Below are positions 1-5,799 of a DNA stretch of 5,941 bases, in pieces. Source of the DNA: Clostridia bacterium. GTDB taxonomy: Bacteria > Bacillota_A > Clostridia > Peptostreptococcales > JAAYPU01. Numbering within the stretch: the first letter of the stretch is position 1; every line of letters starts with the position of its first letter. A program made the translations under genes and the position numbers. The notes under the pieces are model-generated. The model searched no databases. It saw nothing but the letters and a program-made list of their open reading frames with translations, and had not been told where the DNA came from. Location: assembly GCA_022360735.1 (NCBI GenBank), contig JAKSCF010000588.1, forward strand, positions 1 to 5,941, read 5' to 3'.

Positions 1-435
1 CCTTGGATGAAAGTAAAATCCATTATGAAGTACTACAAAGATATGTATCCGGATTTTAATTTTGAAAAATCAAAGGAGCTGATTAAAAAGCTTGAAATAA
101 ATATGGAAAACAAAGTATCAGAACTTTCCACCGGATTAAAAGGCAGATTAAAAGTTGCTTTAGCGATTTCAAGAAATGCTTTGATTTACCTATTTGATGA
201 GCCATTAAATGGATTGGATCCTATATCCAGAGAAATGGTGTTGAACACGATTACAGAAATCATAAACGAAAATAAAGTCATCATTATATCCAGCCATTTG
301 GTTAGTGAGTTGGAAACTTGTTTGGATGAAGTGATTTTTTTGAAGAATGGGATGATTGAACTTCAAGGAGATGCAGAGAAGATTCGTTCCGAAAAAGGAA
401 AATCAATTGAAGGGCTGTATAAGGAGGTTTACTAA
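1..435 (+). CDS. ABC transporter ATP-binding protein, 3' part (5' end outside window)
   Basis: This is the ATPase subunit of an ABC-type exporter, which hydrolyses ATP on the cytoplasmic face of the membrane to drive its partner permease. The frame is open from base 1 (Pro-Trp before the Met at 7), so that Met is internal and the Walker A/Q-loop half is missing from the window. Visible in order are the signature LSTGLKGR (124-147), Walker B with the catalytic Glu, LIYLFDEP (181-204), the D-loop NGLD (208-219) and the H-loop SSH (289-297). The LSTGxK form of the signature, instead of LSGGQ, is usual in the YtrB/GntR-associated exporter subfamily. Its stop is 3 nt before the permease start, and the permease ribosome-binding site lies inside its last codons, so the two are co-translated. 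The substrate cannot be told from sequence. Confidence 0.93.
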   Translation, partial: PWMKVKSIMKYYKDMYPDFNFEKSKELIKKLEINMENKVSELSTGLKGRLKVALAISRNALIYLFDEPLNGLDPISREMVLNTITEIINENKVIIISSHLVSELETCLDEVIFLKNGMIELQGDAEKIRSEKGKSIEGLYKEVY

Positions 436-441
436 GAAATG
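421..441 (+). promoter_or_regulatory. Strong ribosome-binding site of the permease gene
   Basis: AAGGAGGT at 421-428 is a near-perfect Shine-Dalgarno sequence, 10 nt before ATG 439. It lies within the final codons of the ATPase gene, so translation of the two subunits is physically linked. It supports ATG 439 as the permease start. Confidence 0.8.
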
Positions 442-1143
442 TTTGATCTGATTAAATATGAGTTTATAAAAAAATATAGAATGTTTATGGTTGTTTGCAT
501 TACAACGATAATTGCAGGGATAGCTATAAGTATTAGGTTTGGTGAGAGTGGATTCCCTCTATTTTCAGGACTGTTAGCTGTGGGATTGTTTGTACTTTAC
601 GCCGTGGATATTGTTATGATGTATAGTCAAGATATCAATAAAAAAACAGGCTATATGATATTTATGACACCAAACAGCGGTTATGCCATTATCGCTTCAA
701 AGGTTATAACTGCACTGTTAGAGGGCTTGGGAATGTTGGTTTTCTTTATTTTGGCGATGACTATAAACGGATTAATGATTTTCGGGCCAGGTGAATTGTT
801 TGAAATTAGTTTTTGGAATATTGATATACCCTATCAACAGATCGTAACGAATCTATTTATTATATTAACGACTGCCCTGCTGTTTGCTATTCAATTTCTA
901 TTAACGATTTATTCGGCCATAACCATAAGAAAAAGCGTTCTGTCAAATGTAAAATTCAAAGGGTTGATCAGCTTTGCAATATTTCTGTTACTGAATTATG
1001 TGATCGAAAAAATCTATACTATACCTTACGAAATTATGAATCTTTCCAAATATGAACATATGACGGTCATCCCTCCGGCCAGTGAGGTGTTAAAAGTTTT
1101 AACACCACTCATGCTGACTTCTATTGTTATCGGTCTGGTATGA
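439..1143 (+). CDS. ABC-2-type permease, prematurely stopped in its last membrane helix
   Basis: This is the membrane subunit that pairs with the ATPase just upstream. The 234-residue product is very hydrophobic, with about six membrane segments (roughly residues 14-33, 40-63, 84-110, 133-160, 174-192 and 219-234). A charged cytoplasmic loop follows the second segment, containing the motif TPNSGYAIIASK, typical of ABC-2 permeases in GntR-type operons. The TGA at 1141 falls in the middle of the sixth hydrophobic segment. Continuing in the same frame gives TAVSG, a TAG, then LLEKKINL and TAA, which looks like the normal end of this family (a helix end followed by a basic tail). The ancestral protein was therefore probably 249 residues. 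Whether the shortened form still works is unknown. Membrane segments were judged by eye. Confidence 0.85.
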   Translation: MFDLIKYEFIKKYRMFMVVCITTIIAGIAISIRFGESGFPLFSGLLAVGLFVLYAVDIVMMYSQDINKKTGYMIFMTPNSGYAIIASKVITALLEGLGMLVFFILAMTINGLMIFGPGELFEISFWNIDIPYQQIVTNLFIILTTALLFAIQFLLTIYSAITIRKSVLSNVKFKGLISFAIFLLLNYVIEKIYTIPYEIMNLSKYEHMTVIPPASEVLKVLTPLMLTSIVIGLV

Positions 1144-1188
1144 ACAGCTGTATCGGGATAGTTACTGGAAAAGAAAATTAACTTGTAA
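1141..1188 (+). pseudogene. Remnant of the permease C-terminus behind two in-frame stops
   Basis: In frame with the permease, the order is TGA (1141), TAVSG, TAG (1159), LLEKKINL, TAA (1186). Small residues followed by a Leu-Leu-Glu-Lys-Lys tail is the kind of ending seen in intact ABC-2 permeases. The TAG is one base from TAT/TAC (Tyr, giving SGYLLEKK). The TGA is one base from TTA (Leu), GGA (Gly), TGG (Trp) or TGT/TGC (Cys). No indel is needed to explain it. I read it as two nonsense substitutions; recoding of both stops is possible but unsupported. Confidence 0.6.
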
Positions 1189-1209
1189 GTTTGGCTGCAT
1201 TCAATTGCA

Positions 1210-1217
1210 AAGTACTT
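1210..1217. repeat. First copy of the palindrome AAGTACTT
   Basis: AAGTACTT is self-complementary and recurs at 1259-1266, 49 bp downstream centre to centre. This copy sits just before the terminator stem. Two copies in one short intergenic gap could form an operator pair, but 8-bp AT-rich words also recur by chance. Confidence 0.3.
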
Positions 1218-1218
1218 C

Positions 1219-1249
1219 TAGGGCGTATTACATACGCCCTAATTTTTTT
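1219..1249 (+). terminator. Intrinsic terminator of the ABC exporter operon
   Basis: The 9-bp stem TAGGGCGTA (1219-1227) pairs perfectly with TACGCCCTA (1233-1241) around the loop TTACA, and seven T residues follow (1243-1249). Its GC-rich core in an AT-rich gap makes it a convincing Rho-independent terminator. It separates the exporter from the signalling operon. Confidence 0.9.
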
Positions 1250-1277
1250 GACAATTATAAGTACTTAGCTCTTTAAT
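1248..1277 (+). promoter_or_regulatory. Candidate sigma-A promoter P1 for the sensor operon
   Basis: A perfect -35 TTGACA (1248-1253) is followed after 18 nt by TTTAAT (1272-1277), which matches five of six -10 consensus bases. The first T's of the -35 box are the last T's of the preceding terminator, so the two elements are fused end to end. A 10-bp palindrome lies in the spacer, a good position for a repressor or activator. Confidence 0.55.
1258..1267. repeat. 10-bp perfect palindrome TAAGTACTTA in the P1 spacer (possible operator)
   Basis: TAAGTACTTA equals its own reverse complement and lies between the -35 and -10 boxes of P1. Its core AAGTACTT is also found at 1210-1217. Position and repetition suggest a protein-binding site; no regulator can be named from sequence. 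Confidence 0.4.
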
Positions 1278-1305
1278 TTGACTTTATGTTGCTAAATAAT
1301 ATAAA
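1278..1305 (+). promoter_or_regulatory. Candidate sigma-A promoter P2 for the sensor operon
   Basis: TTGACT (1278-1283; five of six -35 bases) is followed after 16 nt by TATAAA (1300-1305; five of six -10 bases). It begins right after the -10 box of P1, so the operon may have tandem promoters. The surrounding DNA is so AT-rich that the -10 box alone would carry little weight. Confidence 0.45.
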
Positions 1306-1321
1306 TTATTATTATCAGCAA
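1289..1321. repeat. Imperfect inverted repeat TTGCT...AGCAA before the binding-protein gene
   Basis: The outer arms TTGCT (1289-1293) and AGCAA (1317-1321) are perfect complements. The inner arms AATAATA (1295-1301) and TATTATT (1307-1313) also pair, with a 5-nt loop and a small asymmetric bulge. It covers the -10 box of P2 and ends 4 nt before the ribosome-binding site. It could be an operator for P2 or a weak leader hairpin in the P1 transcript. It is too AT-rich for a terminator. Confidence 0.35.
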
Positions 1322-1325
1322 TATT

Positions 1326-1343
1326 AAGGAGTGTTCATTTTTG
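1326..1343 (+). promoter_or_regulatory. Ribosome-binding site that fixes a TTG start
   Basis: AAGGAG (1326-1331) is 9 nt from TTG at 1341, ideal spacing. No ATG or GTG in this frame lies at a suitable distance. The next in-frame ATG (1365) is 33 nt past the site and would remove the basic residues that precede the membrane helix. The TTG start is therefore preferred. Confidence 0.75.
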
Positions 1344-2312
1344 GTTTCAAAGATAATAAAAATAATGGCTTGTCTTACATTGATATGTGCTATTATTTCC
1401 TTGGTTAATATATATGATTTCAACGATAAATTTAATAGTCAAGAGCCTGCATGGGCTTACTTGAAAAAATTTGATTATCATTTTATTGCTATTGTTCCGG
1501 AAGAGAAGGGGACAAGTATACACTTACTAAAAGAAGGTATCGATAAAGCGGATAAGGAGTTTAATATTGTAACCGAAGTATACACAGCAACCAGTATTGA
1601 TGAGCAGATGGAAATTATTCGAATTGCTCAATTGGCTCAAGTAGATGGTATTTTACTTTGGCCTGCCGGTAATAGTGGTTTTACGCAAATGGTTAATGAA
1701 ACGGTTGAAAAAAATATACCGGTGGTTTTAGCCTCAGTGGACAGCCCCAGCAGCCGCCGAAACAGCTTTATAGGCTTAGGCAGGAACTCAGCGAATATGG
1801 CCGCCACTGAATTGATAAACGCTATAGACGGTAAGGGTGAGATTTGTATTCTAAGCCATGAATTCAATCAATCGGATTATGATATACGTATTGAAGAATT
1901 CAAAAGAATAGCAGATAAATACAAGACGGTTTCTACTCAAACCGTTTTCTTAACAGATGATAATTTTTTATATGAAGTAGAGGAAATAAAAAAAATCATT
2001 CAAAATAAGCCTGAAATCAGCGCATTTTTTTGTTTGAACTCGGATATTACGGTAGCCGCTGCCAGTGCGTTAAAGCTTTTGAATAAAAAGGATTCTTTTG
2101 TTATGGGATATGAAGATTTTAATAACAGTGAGGCCTATATTTCCGATGGCGAATTATATGGCAATATTTTTGAGAATGCTGAATTTATGGGATATGTGGC
2201 TGTACGCTATTTAAGGGATATGAATAGAAATAAATGGGTGCCCAGTACACTGGACCCGGGGATCAAGCTTATGACAAAAGAAAGCATGAAAGGATTATTA
2301 TCTGATGAATAA
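1341..2312 (+). CDS. Membrane-anchored sugar-type substrate-binding protein (Peripla_BP_4/RbsB-like), likely sensor subunit
   Basis: This is a 323-residue extracytoplasmic ligand-binding protein of the ribose/galactose (type I) fold. Residues 1-24 form a short basic start plus one hydrophobic helix. No convincing lipobox precedes the Cys at 11 or 16, so it is probably an uncleaved anchor. Family marks are the first strand FIAIVPEEKG (about 48-57), QVDGILLWP in the first lobe, IPVVLASVDS, the helix start ANMAATELI, and the closing part VMGYEDF (254-260) with GNIFENAEFMGYVAV. The family's usual ligand-contacting TDN after the SVDS stretch is GRN here, and GxD is GYED, so the ligand may differ from ribose. 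There is no ABC permease beside it; instead it leads a kinase-regulator operon. That fits a tethered sensor such as XylFII, which binds sugar and docks on the kinase. Its stop overlaps the next gene by 8 bp. The ligand is not predictable. Confidence 0.88.
   Translation: MVSKIIKIMACLTLICAIISLVNIYDFNDKFNSQEPAWAYLKKFDYHFIAIVPEEKGTSIHLLKEGIDKADKEFNIVTEVYTATSIDEQMEIIRIAQLAQVDGILLWPAGNSGFTQMVNETVEKNIPVVLASVDSPSSRRNSFIGLGRNSANMAATELINAIDGKGEICILSHEFNQSDYDIRIEEFKRIADKYKTVSTQTVFLTDDNFLYEVEEIKKIIQNKPEISAFFCLNSDITVAAASALKLLNKKDSFVMGYEDFNNSEAYISDGELYGNIFENAEFMGYVAVRYLRDMNRNKWVPSTLDPGIKLMTKESMKGLLSDE
2289..2307 (+). promoter_or_regulatory. Ribosome-binding site and overlapping start of the pseudokinase gene
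   Basis: AAAGGA (2289-2294) is 10 nt before ATG 2305, inside the last codons of the binding-protein gene. In the frame of the downstream gene there is a TGA at 2287-2289, so the protein cannot begin earlier and is not a broken fusion with the binding protein. The ATG-TAA overlap (2305-2312) suggests coupled translation. Confidence 0.65.
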
Positions 2313-2739
2313 CTTATTGTCACAAATTGTTCAAATGGATTTGAATCTTTTGTATGGTTTTGTTTTATTGGATGAAAAGGAACAAGCGCTTCAAAGTATT
2401 GAAGTGATGGTTCAATTGGCAAGATACTTGGGAAAGTCTGAAGGCGGTGTTGTTTCTTTGGAGGATGAAAACAATCATCTATTGGAATTGATTCAATTAA
2501 AGAACCTCAAAACACCTAAAGAATTCAGCTTAATCATTGATATGGAAACAGAAGATAAAAATATATATATCGAAAGATTTAGTGTTTTTAATAAAATTGC
2601 GCCTCAAATTATGAATGATAATAAAATAAGCCATGGATGTTATCAACTAAAATACCGGCAAAATGAGATGGATTTAGATGCAGAATTATTAATAAAAAAT
2701 GAAACGGTTTTAGATTTCAACGTAAAAATATTTAAGTAG
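2305..2739 (+). CDS. Degenerate YesM/LytS-type histidine-kinase core without phospho-acceptor His (putative pseudokinase subunit)
   Basis: This is a 144-residue soluble protein with no membrane segment or signal. It aligns with the core of the kinase encoded next to it. LLSQIVQMDL (residues 4-13) matches the kinase's LQAQVNPHFL, with Met11 where the kinase has His290. LARY (38-41) matches LLRY, VSLEDE (50-55) matches VTLLEE, and QIMNDNKISHG (101-111) matches the N-box QPMVENAIIHG, keeping Asn106 and His110-Gly111. The region between LARY and the N-box aligns without a gap; the DHp hairpin is about 4 residues shorter. The chain ends where the ATP-lid boxes (DNGxG, GxG) should begin, so it can neither autophosphorylate nor bind ATP normally. 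It may dimerise with the kinase or hold it off, but this is inference. A Spo0B-like origin is the main alternative; the N-box argues against it. It is 9 nt from the kinase gene. Confidence 0.75.
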   Translation: MNNLLSQIVQMDLNLLYGFVLLDEKEQALQSIEVMVQLARYLGKSEGGVVSLEDENNHLLELIQLKNLKTPKEFSLIIDMETEDKNIYIERFSVFNKIAPQIMNDNKISHGCYQLKYRQNEMDLDAELLIKNETVLDFNVKIFK

Positions 2740-2748
2740 GATTGTAAT

Positions 2749-4224
2749 ATGAAAGATATAAAACAAATCATAATGAAAAGCTCATTACAAAGAAAATTAC
2801 TGGTTTTTATCATTCTAGTCATTGTTATTATTAGTTTGATTAGTATTTTAATGGTGGTCAACTTTATCCAAGCCATCAATACATATGATAAAATGCTGGA
2901 GTCCATTAATTTAATCAATGATATTAAAACCGGACTGGAAGAAATTGATGAAGCCATTCAAGAATACTCCGTATCAAAACATTCATCCCATAGGCAGCAA
3001 GTTGTCAAGACCTATGTGCATACAATTCAAAATATTAAACAATTGGAAATGAAGATATATAGCCCAAAAAGCAAGTTGATTTTTTTGAATTTGGATACCA
3101 TATTTAACCATTATTATCATAAATGCATTGACTATATGGATTTACTGCTTCTTAAAGGGAACGAAGAGATTCATTTGCTTCCGGAATATAATCAAGTACT
3201 GATGGTGAAAAAAACGGTTGATAAAACAGTTGAAAAGCTGATGAATAGTGAACTGGAAAATAATGATATCTTCCACGATTATATTCAATCTAAAACCAGC
3301 AATATTAGTATCACTTTTCTTATTATTTTGTTAGCTACAATCGTATTATCTATTCTTTTTGCCTGGAATTTTTCAAAAGATATATATCAACCCATAGGTC
3401 AACTTGTAATAGGAGCTGAGAAGATATCTAAAGGGAACTTTGAATTTAAAGATATTCCAGCGGCTACCGATGATGAAGTAGGATATTTAACAGAAGTCTT
3501 TAACACGATGAAAAAAGATCTAAGTAAATGGATTAAAGATAAGGAAGAACAGGCCAAACTTGAGACCCTTCTTAAGGAGGCAGAGTTAAAATCATTACAA
3601 GCGCAAGTTAATCCGCATTTTCTTTTTAATGTTTTGAGTATCGTAACGGAATCTGTATTGAAAGAAGAAACCGAGCATACGCTGTCCGTTGTTGAGAAGA
3701 TTACTTATTTGTTACGTTACAGTTTAACCAGCTTTCATAGAGAAGTGACGCTTTTGGAAGAAATAAGAATGGTTGAATCATATATTTATCTTCAGGAAAA
3801 GCGGTTTGGTGATAGAATCACCTTTATGATGAATGTACCCGAAGATATACCCCATTTGATTATTCCCAGTATGACCATTCAGCCTATGGTTGAGAACGCC
3901 ATTATTCATGGGACAGAAAAAATGATAGAAGGCGGAAAGGTAGAAGTCTCCCTTGAAGAATCGGACAGTGAAGTGATTATAACCATTGATGATAATGGTG
4001 CAGGTATCAAAGAAAATGTTTTAGAATCAATTTTGAAAGGACAAAATGAACAGCATATTGGTCATACAACAGGTATAGGTATTGATAATGTTATGAACCG
4101 ATTGCATCTTTTTTATGGAAAAGAAAATTTACTCCGGATATACAGCCAAATTGGAAAAGGAACACATGTTAAAATTCGGTACCCTAAAGAGAATGTGAAT
4201 AAGCAATTAATAATGAATAATTAG
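2749..4224 (+). CDS. Sensor histidine kinase, YesM/LytS family, with helical extracytoplasmic domain
   Basis: This 491-residue inner-membrane kinase should phosphorylate the response regulator encoded next. TM1 spans about residues 17-40. An external region (41-185) rich in charged heptad-like helices follows, then TM2 (186-206), a HAMP linker (about 207-262, with Pro215 and DDEVGYL at 241-247) and a short coiled coil (262-285). The His_kinase (PF06580-type) dimerisation motif QVNPHFLFN has phospho-acceptor His290. The ATPase boxes are complete: N-box QPMVENAIIHG (Asn383), G1 DNGAG (415-419) and G2 GIGIDNV (442-448). The outer domain looks like a helical bundle rather than the dCACHE domain of many YesM proteins, which suits docking to the tethered binding protein. 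ATG 2749 has only a weak AGGA (2738-2741), so translation may depend on coupling to the gene before it. The next Met (residue 9) has no ribosome-binding site. Confidence 0.94.
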   Translation: MKDIKQIIMKSSLQRKLLVFIILVIVIISLISILMVVNFIQAINTYDKMLESINLINDIKTGLEEIDEAIQEYSVSKHSSHRQQVVKTYVHTIQNIKQLEMKIYSPKSKLIFLNLDTIFNHYYHKCIDYMDLLLLKGNEEIHLLPEYNQVLMVKKTVDKTVEKLMNSELENNDIFHDYIQSKTSNISITFLIILLATIVLSILFAWNFSKDIYQPIGQLVIGAEKISKGNFEFKDIPAATDDEVGYLTEVFNTMKKDLSKWIKDKEEQAKLETLLKEAELKSLQAQVNPHFLFNVLSIVTESVLKEETEHTLSVVEKITYLLRYSLTSFHREVTLLEEIRMVESYIYLQEKRFGDRITFMMNVPEDIPHLIIPSMTIQPMVENAIIHGTEKMIEGGKVEVSLEESDSEVIITIDDNGAGIKENVLESILKGQNEQHIGHTTGIGIDNVMNRLHLFYGKENLLRIYSQIGKGTHVKIRYPKENVNKQLIMNN

Positions 4225-4302
4225 CTAACTATAACTGAATGAAAATAAATTTCTATGTGTATATATGTGCAATTTATATAGAGTTAAATGGAGGTCTAAC
4301 TT
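4225..4302 (+). promoter_or_regulatory. Kinase-regulator spacer with strong ribosome-binding site and TATGTG direct repeat
   Basis: GGAGGT (4290-4295) is 7 nt before ATG 4303 and should give much stronger initiation than the kinase start. The spacer also carries TATGTG twice (4254-4259 and 4264-4269), exactly 10 bp apart. No good -35 box is visible and no terminator stem is present, so the regulator is probably co-transcribed with the kinase. An internal promoter cannot be excluded in such AT-rich DNA. Confidence 0.5.
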
Positions 4303-5793
4303 ATGTATAGCATGTTAGTAGTAGATGATGAAGTACGTGAAAGAAATATTGTTCGACTATTGTTTCAGCAAAAGTATGAAAATCAGTTTTATATTAATGA
4401 AGCCGGAAGCGGTGAAGAAACCCTTAAAATACTAGAAGAAGGTCAAGCTGATATCTTGATTATAGATATTCAAATGCCGGGTATGAATGGTCTGGAAACC
4501 GTAAAAAAAATTCGAGAAACCAATAAGCAGATATATATTATTATTTTAACTGCATTCAACTATTTTGAGTATGCTAAAGAAGCGATAGAAGCAGGCGTTA
4601 ATGATTTTTTACTAAAGCCATTAATCCGTGACGAATTAAAAAAAGCCATGGATAAATTTTTTCAACACTACATGGAAAAAAACCATCACATTAATAGTAT
4701 TGAAGAACAAGAGGCCAAAGAATTACTTTCTAAAGAGCTGGTATCTTTACTGTCTTTTAGCAGTAAAGATTCTCACGAAATTGACAGGTACATTAACTTA
4801 TTAAATATTAAAGAAAAAATTGGATATTGTGCTGTTTTTAATCCTGTAGAGACAGATTCGTATTCAGAAGTGTCCAGGAACTATTTGAAGATCATATCAG
4901 AACATTTAGAGACTTTATTAAAAGAAGGCCGCAAACGTTATATTATTAATAAGATTGGCGGAAAAATGGTTATATTTATATTTTCCAATGATCTAAATGA
5001 GGACGGAGAAGAGGATTGGATTCAAAATTTACTAAAGAAAACCTGCCGGCACGTTCATATCAAAATATCACTGGGTAAAGGAAAAGCATATCCTGTAGGG
5101 ATTCGGTTACATGACTCTTTTATGGAAGCATTAGGCCAGCTGAATCATACCATAGTGGAATTGAATACAAAAGAATATGAAAAAATAGTATCTAAAAATA
5201 TAAAAGAGCAAAATATCCAGAAAGCAACCTCTATTATCAAAGATTTATTGATGGCAATGAGTACAGAAAAATATGACAAAATTAAATTTAAGACCATTGA
5301 GATACTAACAGAAGTAACTAAGAAGACTTTAGATCACGAAATCCGAGAGAAATTATTAGATGAGTTAAGCTTTATCATTCAAATAGAAGAAATGGAGCAT
5401 TTAATCAAGTTTATTGAAGGGTATATTAAAAAGATTGGAAAAGAATTAGAAAGTATATCCAATGCAAATCGTCACTATATTGTCGACCAAGTCGTTCAAT
5501 ACATTAAAGAGCATTACAGTGAATCTTTATCGGTTGAAGAACTGGCATCTCAATTTTATATCAGTTCCTTTTATTTAAGTAAACTCTTTAAAGATAACCA
5601 AAAATTATGTTTTACAGATTATGTGACCAACTATAGGATTAATAAGGCCATTGAATTGATGGAAGATGCATCCAGAAATATTAAAAATATTGCTTATGAG
5701 GTAGGGTATGTAGATGCAAATTACTTTAGCAGAGTATTTAAAAAGAAAATGGGCATAGGGCCCAGAGAATATAGAAAAAACTATATTCGATAA
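4303..5793 (+). CDS. YesN-type response regulator: REC domain, GGDEF-like middle region, AraC DNA-binding domain
   Basis: This 496-residue cytoplasmic transcription factor is the likely phosphorylation partner of the kinase just upstream. The REC domain (about 1-120) has every key residue: acidic pair Asp8-Asp9, phospho-acceptor Asp55 in IIDIQMPGMNG, Thr83 and Lys105-Pro106. The middle part (about 135-385) includes ISLGKGKAYP and DSFMEALGQL (255-280), which resemble the degenerate GGDEF-like domain of CdaR/PucR and many long YesN proteins; no intact GGDEF motif is present, so it is not a cyclase. The C-terminus (392-496) is an AraC/XylS domain with two helix-turn-helices: LSVEELASQFYISSFYLSKL (409-428) and a second ending in the family signature NYFSRVFKKKMGIGPREYR (473-491). 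Phosphorylation should favour binding to direct-repeat operators. The gene ends the operon at a terminator. Its targets are probably sugar uptake or degradation genes, perhaps just downstream, outside the window. Confidence 0.95.
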   Translation: MYSMLVVDDEVRERNIVRLLFQQKYENQFYINEAGSGEETLKILEEGQADILIIDIQMPGMNGLETVKKIRETNKQIYIIILTAFNYFEYAKEAIEAGVNDFLLKPLIRDELKKAMDKFFQHYMEKNHHINSIEEQEAKELLSKELVSLLSFSSKDSHEIDRYINLLNIKEKIGYCAVFNPVETDSYSEVSRNYLKIISEHLETLLKEGRKRYIINKIGGKMVIFIFSNDLNEDGEEDWIQNLLKKTCRHVHIKISLGKGKAYPVGIRLHDSFMEALGQLNHTIVELNTKEYEKIVSKNIKEQNIQKATSIIKDLLMAMSTEKYDKIKFKTIEILTEVTKKTLDHEIREKLLDELSFIIQIEEMEHLIKFIEGYIKKIGKELESISNANRHYIVDQVVQYIKEHYSESLSVEELASQFYISSFYLSKLFKDNQKLCFTDYVTNYRINKAIELMEDASRNIKNIAYEVGYVDANYFSRVFKKKMGIGPREYRKNYIR

Positions 5794-5799
5794 AATCCG

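Noticed and set aside
124..147. Non-canonical ABC signature LSTGLKGR
   Set aside because: This variant is normal for the YtrB-like/GntR-associated exporter subfamily and is not evidence of inactivity.
1141..1161. Selenocysteine (TGA) or pyrrolysine (TAG) recoding in the permease
   Set aside because: No obvious stem-loop follows the TGA where a bacterial SECIS would be needed, permeases of this family are not known to use either residue, and the neighbouring genes end normally at TAA and TAG.
1189..1340. Riboswitch, tRNA, CRISPR or CcpA cre site in the main intergenic gap
   Set aside because: No repeat array, cloverleaf or conserved aptamer pattern is visible, and no good match to the cre consensus was found; only promoter-, terminator- and palindrome-like signals remain.
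1637..1867. Reverse-strand open frame inside the binding-protein gene
   Set aside because: It lies opposite a well-supported coding region, has no ribosome-binding site, and its product resembles no family I know.
2305..2739. Spo0B-type phosphotransferase
   Set aside because: The helical start is vaguely similar, but the phospho-accepting His is absent and the VSLEDE and N-box-like QIMNDNKISHG segments align better with the YesM/LytS kinase core.
2643..2957. Reverse-strand open frame opposite the kinase start
   Set aside because: It is the hydrophobic mirror of the kinase TM1 region, with no initiation signals, and spans two real genes.
4555..5462. Active diguanylate cyclase domain in the regulator
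   Set aside because: Only the GGDEF-like fold pattern around ISLGKG...SFMEAL is visible; the GGDEF catalytic motif is absent.
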